DNA of 64,000 bases from Nocardia asteroides (GCF_900637185.1 NZ_LR134352.1:1550001-1614000), one strand, 5' to 3'; positions 7,703 through 17,266 are shown, counted from the first letter of the stretch. Numbers and translations: made by a program. The notes: generated by a model from the letters alone, not told the origin.

Positions 7703-8359
7703 TCAGAGGAGGGTGCGTTCGCCGGTGGGGAGGCGGTGGTACTCGGGGTTGCCGGGGAAGAGGGCGCTCATCTGGTCGGTGAGGGCTCGGCCCGCGTCGA
7801 TGAGGTCGCCGTCGTGGATGGGGACGATGACGCGGGGGCGGACGGTGTCGACGTAGTCGACGGCGTCGGCGAAGCGCATCCAGGGGCCGCTCACGGGGAG
7901 GAACAGGACGTCGACGGTGGGGTCGCCGGGGAGGGTGGGGAAGGCGTCGCCGGGGTGCAGGAGGCGGGTGTCGATCAGGTAGGCGATGTTCGGGGACGTC
8001 GGCAGGGTGCGGTAGATCTCGGCGTGTTCGCCGACGAACGCCTGCACGGGTAAGCCTGCGGCGGTGAAGGTCTCGTCGCCGGTGACGGCGGTGATCCGGG
8101 CGGTGGGGGCGCCCGCGGCGGTGAGCTGGTCGGCGACGTCGGCGGAGGTCCAGGCGTGGCTCTCGGGGTTCGAGGTGAGGGCCGCGGCCAGCCGTTCGAC
8201 ATCGACGTGGTCCTGGTGGTCGTGGGTGACCAGGAAGGCGGTGACGCCGCTGAACGCGTTGGCGGGGGCGAACGCGCCGGGGTCGATCACCAGGGCTTGG
8301 CCGCCGTGTTCGAGGCGGATGGTGGAGTGCGTGAAAGAGGTAACCGCGATCTGCGTCAT
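7703..8359 (-). CDS. metallo-beta-lactamase fold hydrolase, UlaG-like
   Basis: A protein of 218 residues in the metallo-beta-lactamase superfamily, closest in layout to UlaG/YfiT-type hydrolases. The metal site THDHQDH is at about residue 45, further His ligands come in LLHPGDAF (about residue 137) and the C-terminal IVPIHDGD (about residue 185). It is soluble and cytosolic with no signal peptide. The substrate cannot be inferred; many relatives are uncharacterised phosphodiesterase- or lactonase-like enzymes. ATG at 8359 follows GGGAGAA. The upstream in-frame extension to 8401 has no ribosome-binding site and is not used. Confidence 0.85.
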   Translation of the reverse strand: MTQIAVTSFTHSTIRLEHGGQALVIDPGAFAPANAFSGVTAFLVTHDHQDHVDVERLAAALTSNPESHAWTSADVADQLTAAGAPTARITAVTGDETFTAAGLPVQAFVGEHAEIYRTLPTSPNIAYLIDTRLLHPGDAFPTLPGDPTVDVLFLPVSGPWMRFADAVDYVDTVRPRVIVPIHDGDLIDAGRALTDQMSALFPGNPEYHRLPTGERTLL

Positions 8360-8563
8360 TCTCGTTCTCCCGCTCGGAATGGTCTTGGTCGCGCGCAGCA
8401 TCGAGGATACCGGCCGGGGTCGCGCGACACGCTGATCTGAAACGCCTGTGAGCGTCTGGCCTGCGGGTTTTGTGGTCTAGCGTTCCCGTCGGCTTACGCC
8501 CGGGGGTTACTTGTGTGCGCGCACGACTTGCTGCTGTCTGTCGAGGAGTGGGAGAGGAGGGTG

Positions 8564-9299
8564 ATGTTCCGAGCTCGGATCGTTCGTGGGATCGTGCTGG
8601 CCGGGATGGTGTCAGGAGCCATGTCGGTCGGCGGGGTGGCGGCGGCGGACGACGGTCGTGCGCTGGCGGTCGACGCGCGGGTTTCGGTGGCATCACCCCA
8701 GCCGGAGTCGATGTTCGGCGGGCTGGCGGCTTGGTTGCCACCCGAGCTGCGGCAGCCGGATCGGCTCGTCGATCTGCTCGGTGGGCTGGTCGACCTCGGG
8801 CCGTTCGCCGAGTGGATCGGGCCATGGCAGGCGCCGCCGGAGGTGGGGCCGCAGGCCGGACCGCCGGTCGACGCGCAGGCGCCGCCGGACGACCCCGGCG
8901 CACGGCCCGCGTCCGGCCCGGTGACGGCGACCGTCGCGGTGTCTGCCGAAAGTGACGTAGAGGCAACGCCTCTCGTGATGCCGCCGGTGCACGCGACCCC
9001 GATCGAGCTCGGCGAGGGCCCGACGGGCGACGAATCGATCGATACCGCACCCAGCTCCGCCTACGACTCCCTCCATCACGCGTTCCTCGGCTTCGCCGTC
9101 GCCGCGATGGTGATCGCCTTCGCCCTCGTCGCCAGCACCGTGCTGACCGGCACCGTTCCGGCTGGTGGTCCCCGTCGGCGTGCGGTCGGCCACCGGACTG
9201 CCTGGGATCGGGCACCTCGCGGAACGCGCGGTTCGGAACCTGCGGACCGGCCTGCGGTGCCGCCGCCACACCACAAGCTGGGCCGAGGTCCCGACCTGA
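8564..9299 (+). pseudogene. secreted/membrane-anchored hypothetical protein, frameshifted near its end
   Basis: Starts MFRARIVRGIVLAGMVSGAM, a signal peptide cleaved near VAAAD, preceded by GGAGAGGAGG. A Pro/Ala-rich ectodomain follows, then a membrane segment (FLGFAVAAMVIAFALVAST) at about residue 185. After about 9160 the original frame loses its G/C third-position preference and becomes Arg/Pro-rich junk. The +1 frame keeps the preference and reads FRLVVPVGVRSATGLPGIGH and on to a TGA at 9297-9299, a plausible cytoplasmic tail. One inserted base near GGCACCG at 9155-9162 explains this. The unshifted frame would run on to 9703, which I reject. It is a broken gene or a sequencing error. Confidence 0.6.
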
Positions 9300-9628
9300 G
9301 ATCCGCACCCGGCCGTCGGGCCGCGCCCGAGCAAGAAGTGTCGCCGTGTTGCGATCCCGGCGACCGGTTCTCGACGTGGTCCGCTGCCGTGCTGGGCTGG
9401 GACCCCGCAGGCGATACGTCGTCATCGGCCGGTCCGGACCGCGATCCGGGCGGCGGAAAATCGGCTTCAGGGCGATCGAACCGAGACATGTACGCCCACA
9501 ACACTTCCCAACCGCACTGCCGATGCGGTCGGAGCCGGGCCGACACCGATCACCTGGTGGGCGCGCGAGCCGGCCCGCGGCGCAGTACCGGCGGCATCGG
9601 CAACGCCAATGCCCCACCCCGCCCGGGT
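9300..9628. other. intergenic stretch without recognisable features
   Basis: Between the frameshifted membrane protein and the converging DUF1542 gene. Frames are open on both strands because of high GC, but third-position composition is poor, products are Arg/Pro/Ser-rich, and I see no hairpin terminator or repeat. Confidence 0.5.
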
Positions 9629-10408
9629 TCAGAACCCGTCGAATCCGCCCCCGTCGAATCCACTGTCGAACCCGCCATCGGAGGAGCCGCCCCAGTCACC
9701 TGAATCCTGACCCGGGTCGTACCCCGGATCCTGGCCGAAGCCCTGGTCGCCTTGGTCGAGTGCCGCTTCGCCGGTGCCGTCCTCGAACGCCTGGGCGTCG
9801 TAGCCGACTCCGGACATCCCGGCGAACAATGTCGTGAACAGCAGTGCCGAACCGGCGCCCCAGGCGCCGGCTATCAGCGCGGGCTTCCACCACGGCTCCG
9901 AATACCACCCCGCGGGGACCGGGCGACCGGCCACCCGACCGCCGGGGTAGTAGTTCGGCGTGCCCTGGGACGGGGTGGGGGAGGCGGCGATGCGGCGGCC
10001 GTTGTGCTCGACGACCCGTGGCCGGTCGACCTGTCCCGCGATGTCCTGACCATCGAGGGCGGGGACCGGCGGGCCCGGGTCCATATTCATCGCGGTGCGC
10101 GCCGCCCGGATGTAATAGAGCCCTTCCAGCGCCGTCTGCTTGGCCAGGCGGGCCTGGACGGGCGAGTTCGCCCGGTCCATCTGGCCGCCCGCGGCGTTGT
10201 AGCGCTCGGACGCGTCGGCCAGGGCCTGCCGGGCCGCTTCGTTGCGCGGCGACAGCTGGTAGACCTGGCCGCCGAGGCGTTCGATCGTCACCCTGGCGTC
10301 GGCCTGCGCTTCTTCGAGCTCGCGCGCGGTCCGCTTGTTCTGTTCGGCTCGCAGGTACAGCAGCGCCGCCACGCACACGACGACGATCACGATCAACCAC
10401 CACAGCAT
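9629..10408 (-). CDS. DUF1542 domain membrane protein
   Basis: A protein of 259 residues. Residues 1-18 are a membrane anchor (MLWWLIVIVVVCVAALLYL), followed by a helical DUF1542 region (RTARELEEAQADARVTIERL, then LADASERYNAAGGQ and ALEGLYYIRAARTAMNMDPG). This block is strongly conserved in mycobacteria and nocardiae. A second hydrophobic segment lies at about residues 175-200 (ALIAGAWGAGSALLFTTLFAG). The tail is a Gly/Asp/Phe-rich low-complexity region from about residue 215 to the end. It is probably an inner-membrane protein; function unknown. ATG at 10408 has an AGAGG site. Confidence 0.85.
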   Translation of the reverse strand: MLWWLIVIVVVCVAALLYLRAEQNKRTARELEEAQADARVTIERLGGQVYQLSPRNEAARQALADASERYNAAGGQMDRANSPVQARLAKQTALEGLYYIRAARTAMNMDPGPPVPALDGQDIAGQVDRPRVVEHNGRRIAASPTPSQGTPNYYPGGRVAGRPVPAGWYSEPWWKPALIAGAWGAGSALLFTTLFAGMSGVGYDAQAFEDGTGEAALDQGDQGFGQDPGYDPGQDSGDWGGSSDGGFDSGFDGGGFDGF

Positions 10409-10507
10409 CGCGCACCTCTTTCGTCCGAGGTCTCGAGATGCTGTCCAGTTTACTGATCGGTTGCCGGAAGCCTCGCAGCCGCGATGATCAGCGCGTTGCG
10501 GGGTAGC

Positions 10508-11647
<1,140 letters not shown>

Positions 11648-11672
11648 GCTCGACACAGTACGTCCAGCATTG

Positions 11673-11698
11673 AATTGCGTGCAAGGCAGCACGGAATT
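11673..11698. promoter_or_regulatory. probable TetR operator (inverted repeat)
   Basis: Half-sites AATTGCGTGC (11673-11682) and GCACGGAATT (11689-11698) form an inverted repeat with 9 of 10 positions matching around a 6-base spacer. It lies in the 72-bp divergent intergenic region between the acyl-CoA dehydrogenase and the TetR gene, just upstream of the -10 elements of both. Its position and symmetry fit an operator for the adjacent TetR protein controlling both directions. Confidence 0.6.
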
Positions 11699-11707
11699 TT
11701 CGGGCCC

Positions 11708-11713
11708 TATACT
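11708..11713 (+). promoter_or_regulatory. -10 element of the TetR gene
   Basis: TATACT lies 6 bases before ATG 11720 (GTG at 11717 is also in frame), with no ribosome-binding site between. This is the layout of a leaderless actinobacterial transcript. No convincing -35 is seen. Confidence 0.5.
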
Positions 11714-11719
11714 GTGGTG

Positions 11720-12319
11720 ATGCCGGAGTTGCCACCGAACAAGCATCAGGAGAAGAGTCTGCGGACGCGGGCGCTGCTGCTCGATGCCGCGATCGAGAGC
11801 CTGGCCGAGGCCGGCTACGCGGGCGCCTCCATCGCCGACATCACGGCCAGGGCGGGCGTCACCCGGGGCGCGCAGCTGCATCAGTTCCACACCAGGAGCG
11901 AACTGTTCGCCCAGACCATCGGGCATCTCACCGAGCGACAGCGCGAAGCCATGCAGCGCCGGGCCAGGGCCCTGCCCGGCGACACCGCCGCGGGCGCGGT
12001 GCTCGTGGAACTGGTCACCGCGACGTTCGCGGGCAAGCTCGGCCGCGCCGCCGTCGAGCTCTATGTCGGCATCGCCAACGACCCGCCGTTGCGTCGCGAG
12101 ATGCTGCGGGTCCAGCACGAGCTCACCGTGGAACTGCTCGACCGCTGTGCCGGGCTGATCGACCCCGCGATCACCCGGGAGCGGCTGGAGAGCACCTTCT
12201 GGCTCACCATCAACCTGGTGCGCGGCGCGACCCTCGACGAGATGGTCGGCCGCGACCGGGTCCGCCGCAAGCAGGTGCTGGCCGACTGGACCGCGCTGGC
12301 CGACCTGGCCCTGCGCTGA
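11720..12319 (+). CDS. TetR family transcriptional regulator
   Basis: A protein of 199 residues. The N-terminal HTH at residues 17-62 contains LLDAAIESLAEAGYAGASI, ADITARAGVTRGAQLHQFH and RSELFAQTI. The Q-LHQF variant replaces the usual LYHHF. The C-terminal ligand and dimer domain is all-helical, without recognisable ligand specificity. Divergent transcription from the acyl-CoA dehydrogenase and the inverted repeat between them suggest it represses that gene and itself, responding to a fatty acyl or similar small ligand. The transcript is probably leaderless. Confidence 0.88.
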   Translation: MPELPPNKHQEKSLRTRALLLDAAIESLAEAGYAGASIADITARAGVTRGAQLHQFHTRSELFAQTIGHLTERQREAMQRRARALPGDTAAGAVLVELVTATFAGKLGRAAVELYVGIANDPPLRREMLRVQHELTVELLDRCAGLIDPAITRERLESTFWLTINLVRGATLDEMVGRDRVRRKQVLADWTALADLALR

Positions 12320-12326
12320 GCGTGCC

Positions 12327-12332
12327 TATCAT
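12327..12332 (+). promoter_or_regulatory. -10 element of the kmtR-like gene
   Basis: TATCAT is 6 bases upstream of ATG 12339 and 7 bases after the TetR stop codon. No ribosome-binding site is present, so the regulator gene probably has its own promoter and a leaderless transcript. Confidence 0.45.
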
Positions 12333-12338
12333 CTGCGC

Positions 12339-12722
12339 ATGAGCGCAGACGGCCGCCCGGCATCCGCACCACTGGCCGACGATCAAGTGGGGCTGGTCGT
12401 CGAGGTGTTCCGGATGCTCGCCGACCCCACCCGGGTGCGGGTGCTGTGGGCGCTGGCGGCGGGGGAGCTGTCGGTGAACGAGCTGGCGGCCGAGGTCGGC
12501 AAGCCGGGTCCGTCGGTGTCCCAGCACCTGGCGAAGCTGCGGATGGCCCGGCTGGTGCACACCCGGCGCGAGGGCACCACGATCTACTACCGCCTGGAGA
12601 ACGACCATGTGCGCAGGCTGGTCGTCGACGCCGTGCACAACGCCGAGCACGCGGGTCCCGGTGTGCCGGCGCATCATCGGGGACCCGGCGCCGAGCCGCC
12701 GCACGGCGCGCAAGAGGGCTGA
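12339..12722 (+). CDS. kmtR: ArsR/SmtB metal-sensing repressor, KmtR-like
   Basis: A winged-helix repressor of 127 residues. The DNA-recognition helix lies in PGPSVSQHLAKLRMARLVH and the wing in REGTTIYYRLENDHV. The core is very close to what I know of Mycobacterium tuberculosis KmtR, a Ni(II)/Co(II) sensor that releases DNA when metal-bound. The His/Glu positions reported for its metal site have counterparts here: LENDHV, AEHAGPG and PAHHRG near the C-terminus. Expected targets are its own gene and a cation-efflux (CDF) exporter, but no exporter lies nearby. Called from remembered family sequence, not from a database search. Confidence 0.82.
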   Translation: MSADGRPASAPLADDQVGLVVEVFRMLADPTRVRVLWALAAGELSVNELAAEVGKPGPSVSQHLAKLRMARLVHTRREGTTIYYRLENDHVRRLVVDAVHNAEHAGPGVPAHHRGPGAEPPHGAQEG

Positions 12723-12766
12723 CGCTGAACACGCGGTTCACCAGGAAAAGTTGCACTGGGAAACAA

Positions 12767-12794
12767 TTGCCGCTTGGTCTCTTTTCGGTAGCAT
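12767..12794 (+). promoter_or_regulatory. candidate promoter of the acyl-CoA synthetase gene
   Basis: TTGCCG (12767-12772) and TAGCAT (12789-12794) are separated by 16 bases and lie 47 bases before ATG 12842. The placement and spacing fit a housekeeping-type promoter. Confidence 0.4.
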
Positions 12795-12841
12795 CCGATG
12801 TGACGTGGCTCATGCCGCGCCGAGACCGAAGGAGTTTCCCG

Positions 12842-14479
12842 ATGCTGAGCACCATGCAGGACGACCAGCTGTCGCTGGCCAAACTGCTCAACTATGCCGC
12901 CACCTTCCAGGGCGATTCGACCGTGTCCACCTGGACCGGCGACGGGGTGCGCACCATGACCTACCGCGAGCTCGGCGCCGACGCCGCCCGGTTGGCCAAC
13001 GCGCTGCGCGGACTCGGCATCGAAGAGGGCGACCGCGTCGGCACCTTCATGTGGAACAACAACGAGCACATGGTCGCCTACATCGCGGTGCCCGCGATGG
13101 GCGCGGTGCTGCACGCGCTCAACATCCGGCTGTTCCCGGAGCAGCTGGTGTTCGTCGCCAACCACGCCGAGGACCAGGTCGTCCTCGTCGACGGCACCCT
13201 GGTGCCGCTGTTCGCGCAGTACCTGCCGAACCTGACCACGGTCAAGCACGTGATCGTCGTCAACGGTGACGCGTCGGCGCTGACCGCGCCCGAGGGCATC
13301 CAGGTGCACTCCTACCGCGAGCTGCTCGACAGCCAGTCCGCCGAGTTCGACTTCCCGGTCGTGGACGAGCGCTCGGCCGCCGCGATGTGCTACACCTCCG
13401 GAACCACCGGCGATCCGAAGGGCGTCGTCTACTCGCACCGCTCCAACTGGCTGCACGCCATGCAGGTGAACTCGCCCAACGGCATGGGTTTCCAGGGCTC
13501 GGACTACGTGCTCGCGATCGTGCCGCTGTTCCACGCCAACGCGTGGGGCCTGCCGTACGCGGCGCTGATGTCGGGTGCGAACGTGCTGATGCCGGACCGT
13601 TTCCTGCAGCCGGGTCCGCTGCTGGAGATGATGGCGGCCGAGAAGCCCACCTTCGCCGCCGCGGTGCCCACCATCTGGGGCGGCGTGCTGGCCGGTCTGG
13701 CGGCCAAGCCGCAGGACATCTCGCATCTGCGCACAGCCGTCGTCGGTGGCTCCGCGGTGCCGCCCGCCATGATGCGCGCGTTCGAGGAGAAGCACGGCGT
13801 GCGCATCCTGCACGCCTGGGGCATGACCGAGACCTCGCCGCTGGGCAGTGTCGCGCACGCGCCCGCCGGGGTGGAGGGCGAGGAGGCCTGGGCCTACCGC
13901 TACACCCAGGGCCGCTTCCCGGCCAATGTCGAGGCCCGGCTCGTCGGTGACGACGGCAAGGTCGTCCCGAACGACGGCGAGTCCCTCGGCGAGCTCCAGG
14001 TCCGCGGCGCGTGGATCACCGGCTCGTACTACTCGCCGTCCGGCGCCGAGATCGACCCGGACAAGTTCGACGACGGCTGGCTGCGGACCGGCGACGTGGG
14101 CAAGATCAGCCCCGACGGCTACCTCACCCTGGTGGACCGCTCCAAGGACGTCATCAAGTCCGGTGGCGAGTGGATCTCCTCGGTGGACCTGGAGAACGCC
14201 GTGATGGGCCACCCGGCCGTCGCCGAGGCCGCGGTCATCGGTGTGCCGGACGAGAAGTGGGACGAGCGCCCGCTGGTCGCCATCGTGCTGTCCGAGGGTT
14301 CCGGCGCCGAGGCCGCCGAGCTGCGTGACTTCCTGGCCGACAAGTTCGCCAAGTGGCAGCTGCCCGAGCGCTGGACCTTCATCGCCGAGGTGCCCAAGAC
14401 CAGCGTCGGCAAGTTCGACAAGAAGCGTCTGCGCGCGCAGTACGCCGAGGGCGAGCTGGATGTCGTGACCCTGGGCTGA
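12842..14479 (+). CDS. fatty-acyl-CoA synthetase (FadD/AlkK-like)
   Basis: An ANL-superfamily ligase of 545 residues that activates a fatty acid with ATP to the acyl-adenylate and then to acyl-CoA. Motifs in order: P-loop YTSGTTGDPKGV at about residue 182, PLFHANAWGLPYA, AWGMTETSP (A5-like), DGWLRTGDVG, DRSKDVIKSGGEWIS (hinge) and a C-terminal SVGKFDKK with the catalytic Lys. The sequence around YSHRSNWLHAM resembles medium/long-chain AlkK-type ligases. ATG 12842 follows AAGGAG. It is monocistronic with its own terminator. It could supply a fatty acid to the NRPS cluster 3 kb away, but neither NRPS line begins with an acylating C domain, so I do not assume it. Confidence 0.92.
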   Translation: MLSTMQDDQLSLAKLLNYAATFQGDSTVSTWTGDGVRTMTYRELGADAARLANALRGLGIEEGDRVGTFMWNNNEHMVAYIAVPAMGAVLHALNIRLFPEQLVFVANHAEDQVVLVDGTLVPLFAQYLPNLTTVKHVIVVNGDASALTAPEGIQVHSYRELLDSQSAEFDFPVVDERSAAAMCYTSGTTGDPKGVVYSHRSNWLHAMQVNSPNGMGFQGSDYVLAIVPLFHANAWGLPYAALMSGANVLMPDRFLQPGPLLEMMAAEKPTFAAAVPTIWGGVLAGLAAKPQDISHLRTAVVGGSAVPPAMMRAFEEKHGVRILHAWGMTETSPLGSVAHAPAGVEGEEAWAYRYTQGRFPANVEARLVGDDGKVVPNDGESLGELQVRGAWITGSYYSPSGAEIDPDKFDDGWLRTGDVGKISPDGYLTLVDRSKDVIKSGGEWISSVDLENAVMGHPAVAEAAVIGVPDEKWDERPLVAIVLSEGSGAEAAELRDFLADKFAKWQLPERWTFIAEVPKTSVGKFDKKRLRAQYAEGELDVVTLG

Positions 14480-14489
14480 TCCCCGCACG

Positions 14490-14527
14490 AAACGGCGGGC
14501 GTGGAATCGCTTCCACGCCCGCCGTTT
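14490..14527 (+). terminator. rho-independent-type terminator after the acyl-CoA synthetase gene
   Basis: A perfect 17-bp stem (AAACGGCGGGCGTGGAA and its complement) around the loop TCGC begins 10 bases after the stop codon and runs into a T-containing tail. Confidence 0.85.
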
Positions 14528-14534
14528 CTGTTCT

Positions 14535-14603
14535 GTTGTCTCTTCAGTTGTTTGTTCTGTTGTCGGATCCTGTTGTGCGATGCAGTTGTCGATATTCAGT
14601 TGT
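14535..14603. repeat. irregular GTTGT-rich repeat
   Basis: Six copies of GTTGT, often as CAGTTGT or CTGTTGT, lie within about 70 bases between the terminator and the converging SCO5389-family gene. The tract is markedly T-rich on this strand against a GC-rich background. No function is evident. Confidence 0.55.
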
Positions 14604-14621
14604 CGACAGAAACGCTGGTGC

Positions 14622-15014
14622 TCAACAGTTCCGGAGCTCGGGGCTCTGGTTGAGAAGCTGGGCCCGCGGGCTGATGTAGCGGGTGTAGGTCTCGTTGCCG
14701 ACCGACGAGAGCGGGAAGGCCGCGACCCGGTGGCAGTTCTGGAAGGCCAGCTTCACGCCGAAGTGCCGTTCCAGGCCACCGCGGATGGAGTCGGAGGCCA
14801 GGGCGCGCAGCAGCTGGCCGCGGGCCACCTCGTCCGGCGGCGGCACCACGTTGTCGGCGAATTCCGCGTCACCGGACCGCAGCTCGCCGGCGACCCGGCT
14901 CACCACTTCCCAGGCGTAGGGCAGTGATGTGCGGACACATTCGACGAATTCCGCGTCGTCGATGTCGCCCTGTTCGGCGCGCTCGAGCAATGCTGCTGGT
15001 ACATCGAGGGACAT
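14622..15014 (-). CDS. SCO5389 family protein
   Basis: A soluble protein of 130 residues of the SCO5389 family, conserved among streptomycetes and related actinobacteria. Landmarks are MSLDVPAALLERAEQGDID at the start, FVECVRTSLPYAWEV, QLLRALASDSIRGGLERHFG, VKLAFQNCHRVAAFPL and the C-terminal QLLNQSPELRNC. Length matches the family as I remember it. Function is unknown. ATG at 15014 has an excellent AGGAGGAG site. Confidence 0.88.
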   Translation of the reverse strand: MSLDVPAALLERAEQGDIDDAEFVECVRTSLPYAWEVVSRVAGELRSGDAEFADNVVPPPDEVARGQLLRALASDSIRGGLERHFGVKLAFQNCHRVAAFPLSSVGNETYTRYISPRAQLLNQSPELRNC

Positions 15015-15099
15015 GGCGCTCTCCTCCTGCTTGGTGGTGGTCGGCGGGCTGCGATGCCTCCTCGAGTCTAAACGATATTCGTTGTCAATAACCCTGGAT

Positions 15100-16131
15100 T
15101 CACTCCGAAAGTGCTTTCCGGAGTGCGGTTTTGGCGTCGGCGGCCAGGTCGGCCACCAGTTCGCCTGCCGATTGCCCGGTGGTCAGCGAATGGGCTTGCC
15201 CCGCCCACAGATTCACATCGTCGGGGTTGCCGGCGGAGCGGCCCTCGGCCCGCAACGGCGCGGTGGCGTAATGAATTTCGGGGTAGGCCGCGGGCGCGGT
15301 GGCGGTGTGCTCCACGAGAAAACGGTTGCGGATTCCGCGCGCGCGGCGTCCGGTGAAGGCCCGGGTGAGCATCGTGGGTTCCGCCGAGCCGATCGCGTCG
15401 CGATGCACGGCGTTGGTCCCGGCCTCCCGGCAGCGCAGCAGGGCGGTCCCGAGCTGCCCGGCCGCCGCGCCCGCGGCCAGCACGCCGGCCAGGCCGGCGC
15501 CGGTGGCGATGCCGCCCGCGGCGACGATCGGGCGGTCGGTGACGGCGGTGAGCAGCTGGAGCAGGGCCAGCAGGCCGAGCGGGTCGACCGCGTCCTCGGC
15601 CGGATCGTCGAGGAAGGTCGCCCGGTGCCCACCGGCCTCGGCGCCCTGCGCGATGAGCGCGTCGGCGCCCGCGTCGATCGCGATCAGCGCCTCGGCCGGG
15701 GAGGTCACCGTCACCCAGACCTCGGTGCCGACCGCGTGCAGGCGGTCCACCTCGACAGCGGTGGGACAGCCGAACGTGGTCGACACCACCGCCACCGGGT
15801 CGGCCACCAGCAGGTCGACCTTGTCCTCCCACGCGTCGGTGTCGTGCTTGGGGGTGCCGAGCGGGAACCGCACGCCGAGTTCGGCCAGGTAGCTCGCATA
15901 GGAGGCCGGGTCGGCGACCGGGCCGGGCGCGAACAGGTTCACGCCGAAGGGTTCGGAGGTGGCGGCCCTGGTCGCCGCGATCTGCTCGGCCACCGCGGCG
16001 GGGGCCAGATACCCGGCGGCCAGCTGGCCGAAACCGCCCGCCCGGCCGACGGCCGCGACCAGTTCGGGGGTGGAGGGGCCGCCCGCCATGGGGGCGGCGA
16101 CGACAGGGACGCGCAAACTCTCGATCACCAT
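15100..16131 (-). CDS. nitronate monooxygenase family FMN enzyme (NPD-type)
   Basis: A protein of 343 residues with a TIM-barrel fold of the 2-nitropropane dioxygenase/nitronate monooxygenase family, which oxidises alkyl nitronates using FMN. Typical elements are PVVAAPMAGGPSTPELVAAV at the start, the FMN-site GADALIAQGAEAGGHRATF at about residue 165, PIVAAGGIATG (about residue 210) and GAAAGQLGTALLRCREAG binding the phosphate. ATG 16131 is taken as the start because the core fold begins directly after it; ATG 16167 would add 12 residues, and neither has a strong ribosome-binding site. Physiological substrate unknown. Confidence 0.85.
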   Translation of the reverse strand: MVIESLRVPVVAAPMAGGPSTPELVAAVGRAGGFGQLAAGYLAPAAVAEQIAATRAATSEPFGVNLFAPGPVADPASYASYLAELGVRFPLGTPKHDTDAWEDKVDLLVADPVAVVSTTFGCPTAVEVDRLHAVGTEVWVTVTSPAEALIAIDAGADALIAQGAEAGGHRATFLDDPAEDAVDPLGLLALLQLLTAVTDRPIVAAGGIATGAGLAGVLAAGAAAGQLGTALLRCREAGTNAVHRDAIGSAEPTMLTRAFTGRRARGIRNRFLVEHTATAPAAYPEIHYATAPLRAEGRSAGNPDDVNLWAGQAHSLTTGQSAGELVADLAADAKTALRKALSE

Positions 16132-16411
16132 GCTCCGAGTCTGTCCCCTCGGCGGGGATTCAAGCATCGCCGAGGCCTCGGTAACGGCCTCGGAGGCGGG
16201 ATCGTGACGGTGTGACGGGCGTCCTACCTGCGACTTCGAGATCGAAGGTTGCGGAATGGTCACGACGGGGTAGAGTTCCCGTCACGACGGATGCCGAAAC
16301 GTTACACACGGATCGGCAACGGGAACCGCGCGAGCGGATTCCGGGCCGGTGGGAGCTGGTTTCGTCTTCCTTGTTGTCGGACGCTAGGACGAACCGTTGT
16401 CGCAGCACCGT

Positions 16412-17266
16412 ATGGGCCCCGAATCCATCTCCGTCAAGACCCTGCTGGGTGACGGAGGCGCCGGGCGCCCCAGCCGGCACCGCGCCGAGCCCTCGCGTAC
16501 CGACCGGATGCGCGTCGCCGCGAGTGCCGCGGTCGCCACCGGCGCGCTGGTCGGCATCGCCGCTCAGGTCGCGCCGACGATCGCCTACGCGGCCCCGCTG
16601 CTGCCGACGCACAACGACGACGTCGAGGAATCCGTCGTCCCCGATTCCGCGCGGACCGCCGACGTCGACCTGGTCGCCGCCAAGCAGGTCGCCGCGCCCG
16701 CCGCCGCCGACGCCCCGGTGCAGGTCGACGCCGTCGCCGCGCCGATCGCCGCCCCCGTCGCCGCGCCCTTCGGCATCGGCAACCTGCCGCCCGAGATCGC
16801 GGCCCCGCTGGCCCAGGTCGAGGACATCATCCAGGGCATCCAGCACCAGGTCGCGCCGCCGCAGGCCGCCCGCCCGGTCGCCGGCCCGATCAGCTCCGGC
16901 TACGGCGCCCGCTGGGGTGCCATGCACTACGGTCTCGACTTCGCCGACGCGCTCGGCGCCCCGATCCACTCCGTGTCCAGTGGCACCGTCATCGAGGCGG
17001 GCCCGGCCTCGGGCTTCGGCCTGTGGGTGCGGGTGCTCCAGGACGACGGCACCACCGCCGTCTACGGCCACGTCAACGACATGCTCGTCACCCAGGGTCA
17101 GCGGGTGAACGCGGGCGATGTCATCGCGACCGTCGGCAACCGCGGCCAGTCCACCGGCCCGCACCTGCACCTCGAGATCTGGGACCAGTCCGGCGGCAAG
17201 ATGGATCCGCTGCCCTACCTCGCGTCCAAGGGCGTGCCGATGGAGTGGGGCCCCTCCGCGCACTGA
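16412..17266 (+). CDS. M23 family (LytM) peptidoglycan endopeptidase
   Basis: An exported zinc endopeptidase of 284 residues, expected to cut peptide cross-links of peptidoglycan. A basic N-terminus is followed by a hydrophobic segment at about residues 35-55 (VAASAAVATGALVGIAAQVA) and an Ala/Pro/Val-rich linker. The M23 domain runs from about residue 155 to the end, with GAMHYGLDF (first His and Asp), AVYGHVNDM and GPHLHLEIW (last His pair). Zinc ligands are complete, so it should be active. TTG at 16397 is an in-frame alternative start. The 280 bases upstream, back to the nitronate monooxygenase gene, hold no riboswitch I can identify. Confidence 0.9.
   Translation: MGPESISVKTLLGDGGAGRPSRHRAEPSRTDRMRVAASAAVATGALVGIAAQVAPTIAYAAPLLPTHNDDVEESVVPDSARTADVDLVAAKQVAAPAAADAPVQVDAVAAPIAAPVAAPFGIGNLPPEIAAPLAQVEDIIQGIQHQVAPPQAARPVAGPISSGYGARWGAMHYGLDFADALGAPIHSVSSGTVIEAGPASGFGLWVRVLQDDGTTAVYGHVNDMLVTQGQRVNAGDVIATVGNRGQSTGPHLHLEIWDQSGGKMDPLPYLASKGVPMEWGPSAH

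Noticed and set aside
7599..9617. A 672-codon minus-strand open frame across the hydrolase and membrane-protein genes
   Set aside because: It overlaps better-supported genes, is Arg/Pro/His-rich with long low-complexity stretches, and has no start site or motif support.
9300..9703. C-terminal extension of the membrane protein to 9703
   Set aside because: Third-position composition collapses after about 9160 in this frame, and the end overlaps the DUF1542 gene on the other strand.
16132..16411. A possible c-di-AMP (ydaO-type) riboswitch upstream of the M23 endopeptidase
   Set aside because: Such elements are known ahead of actinobacterial cell-wall hydrolases, but I could not find the conserved core motifs in order. 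A covariance-model search would decide.
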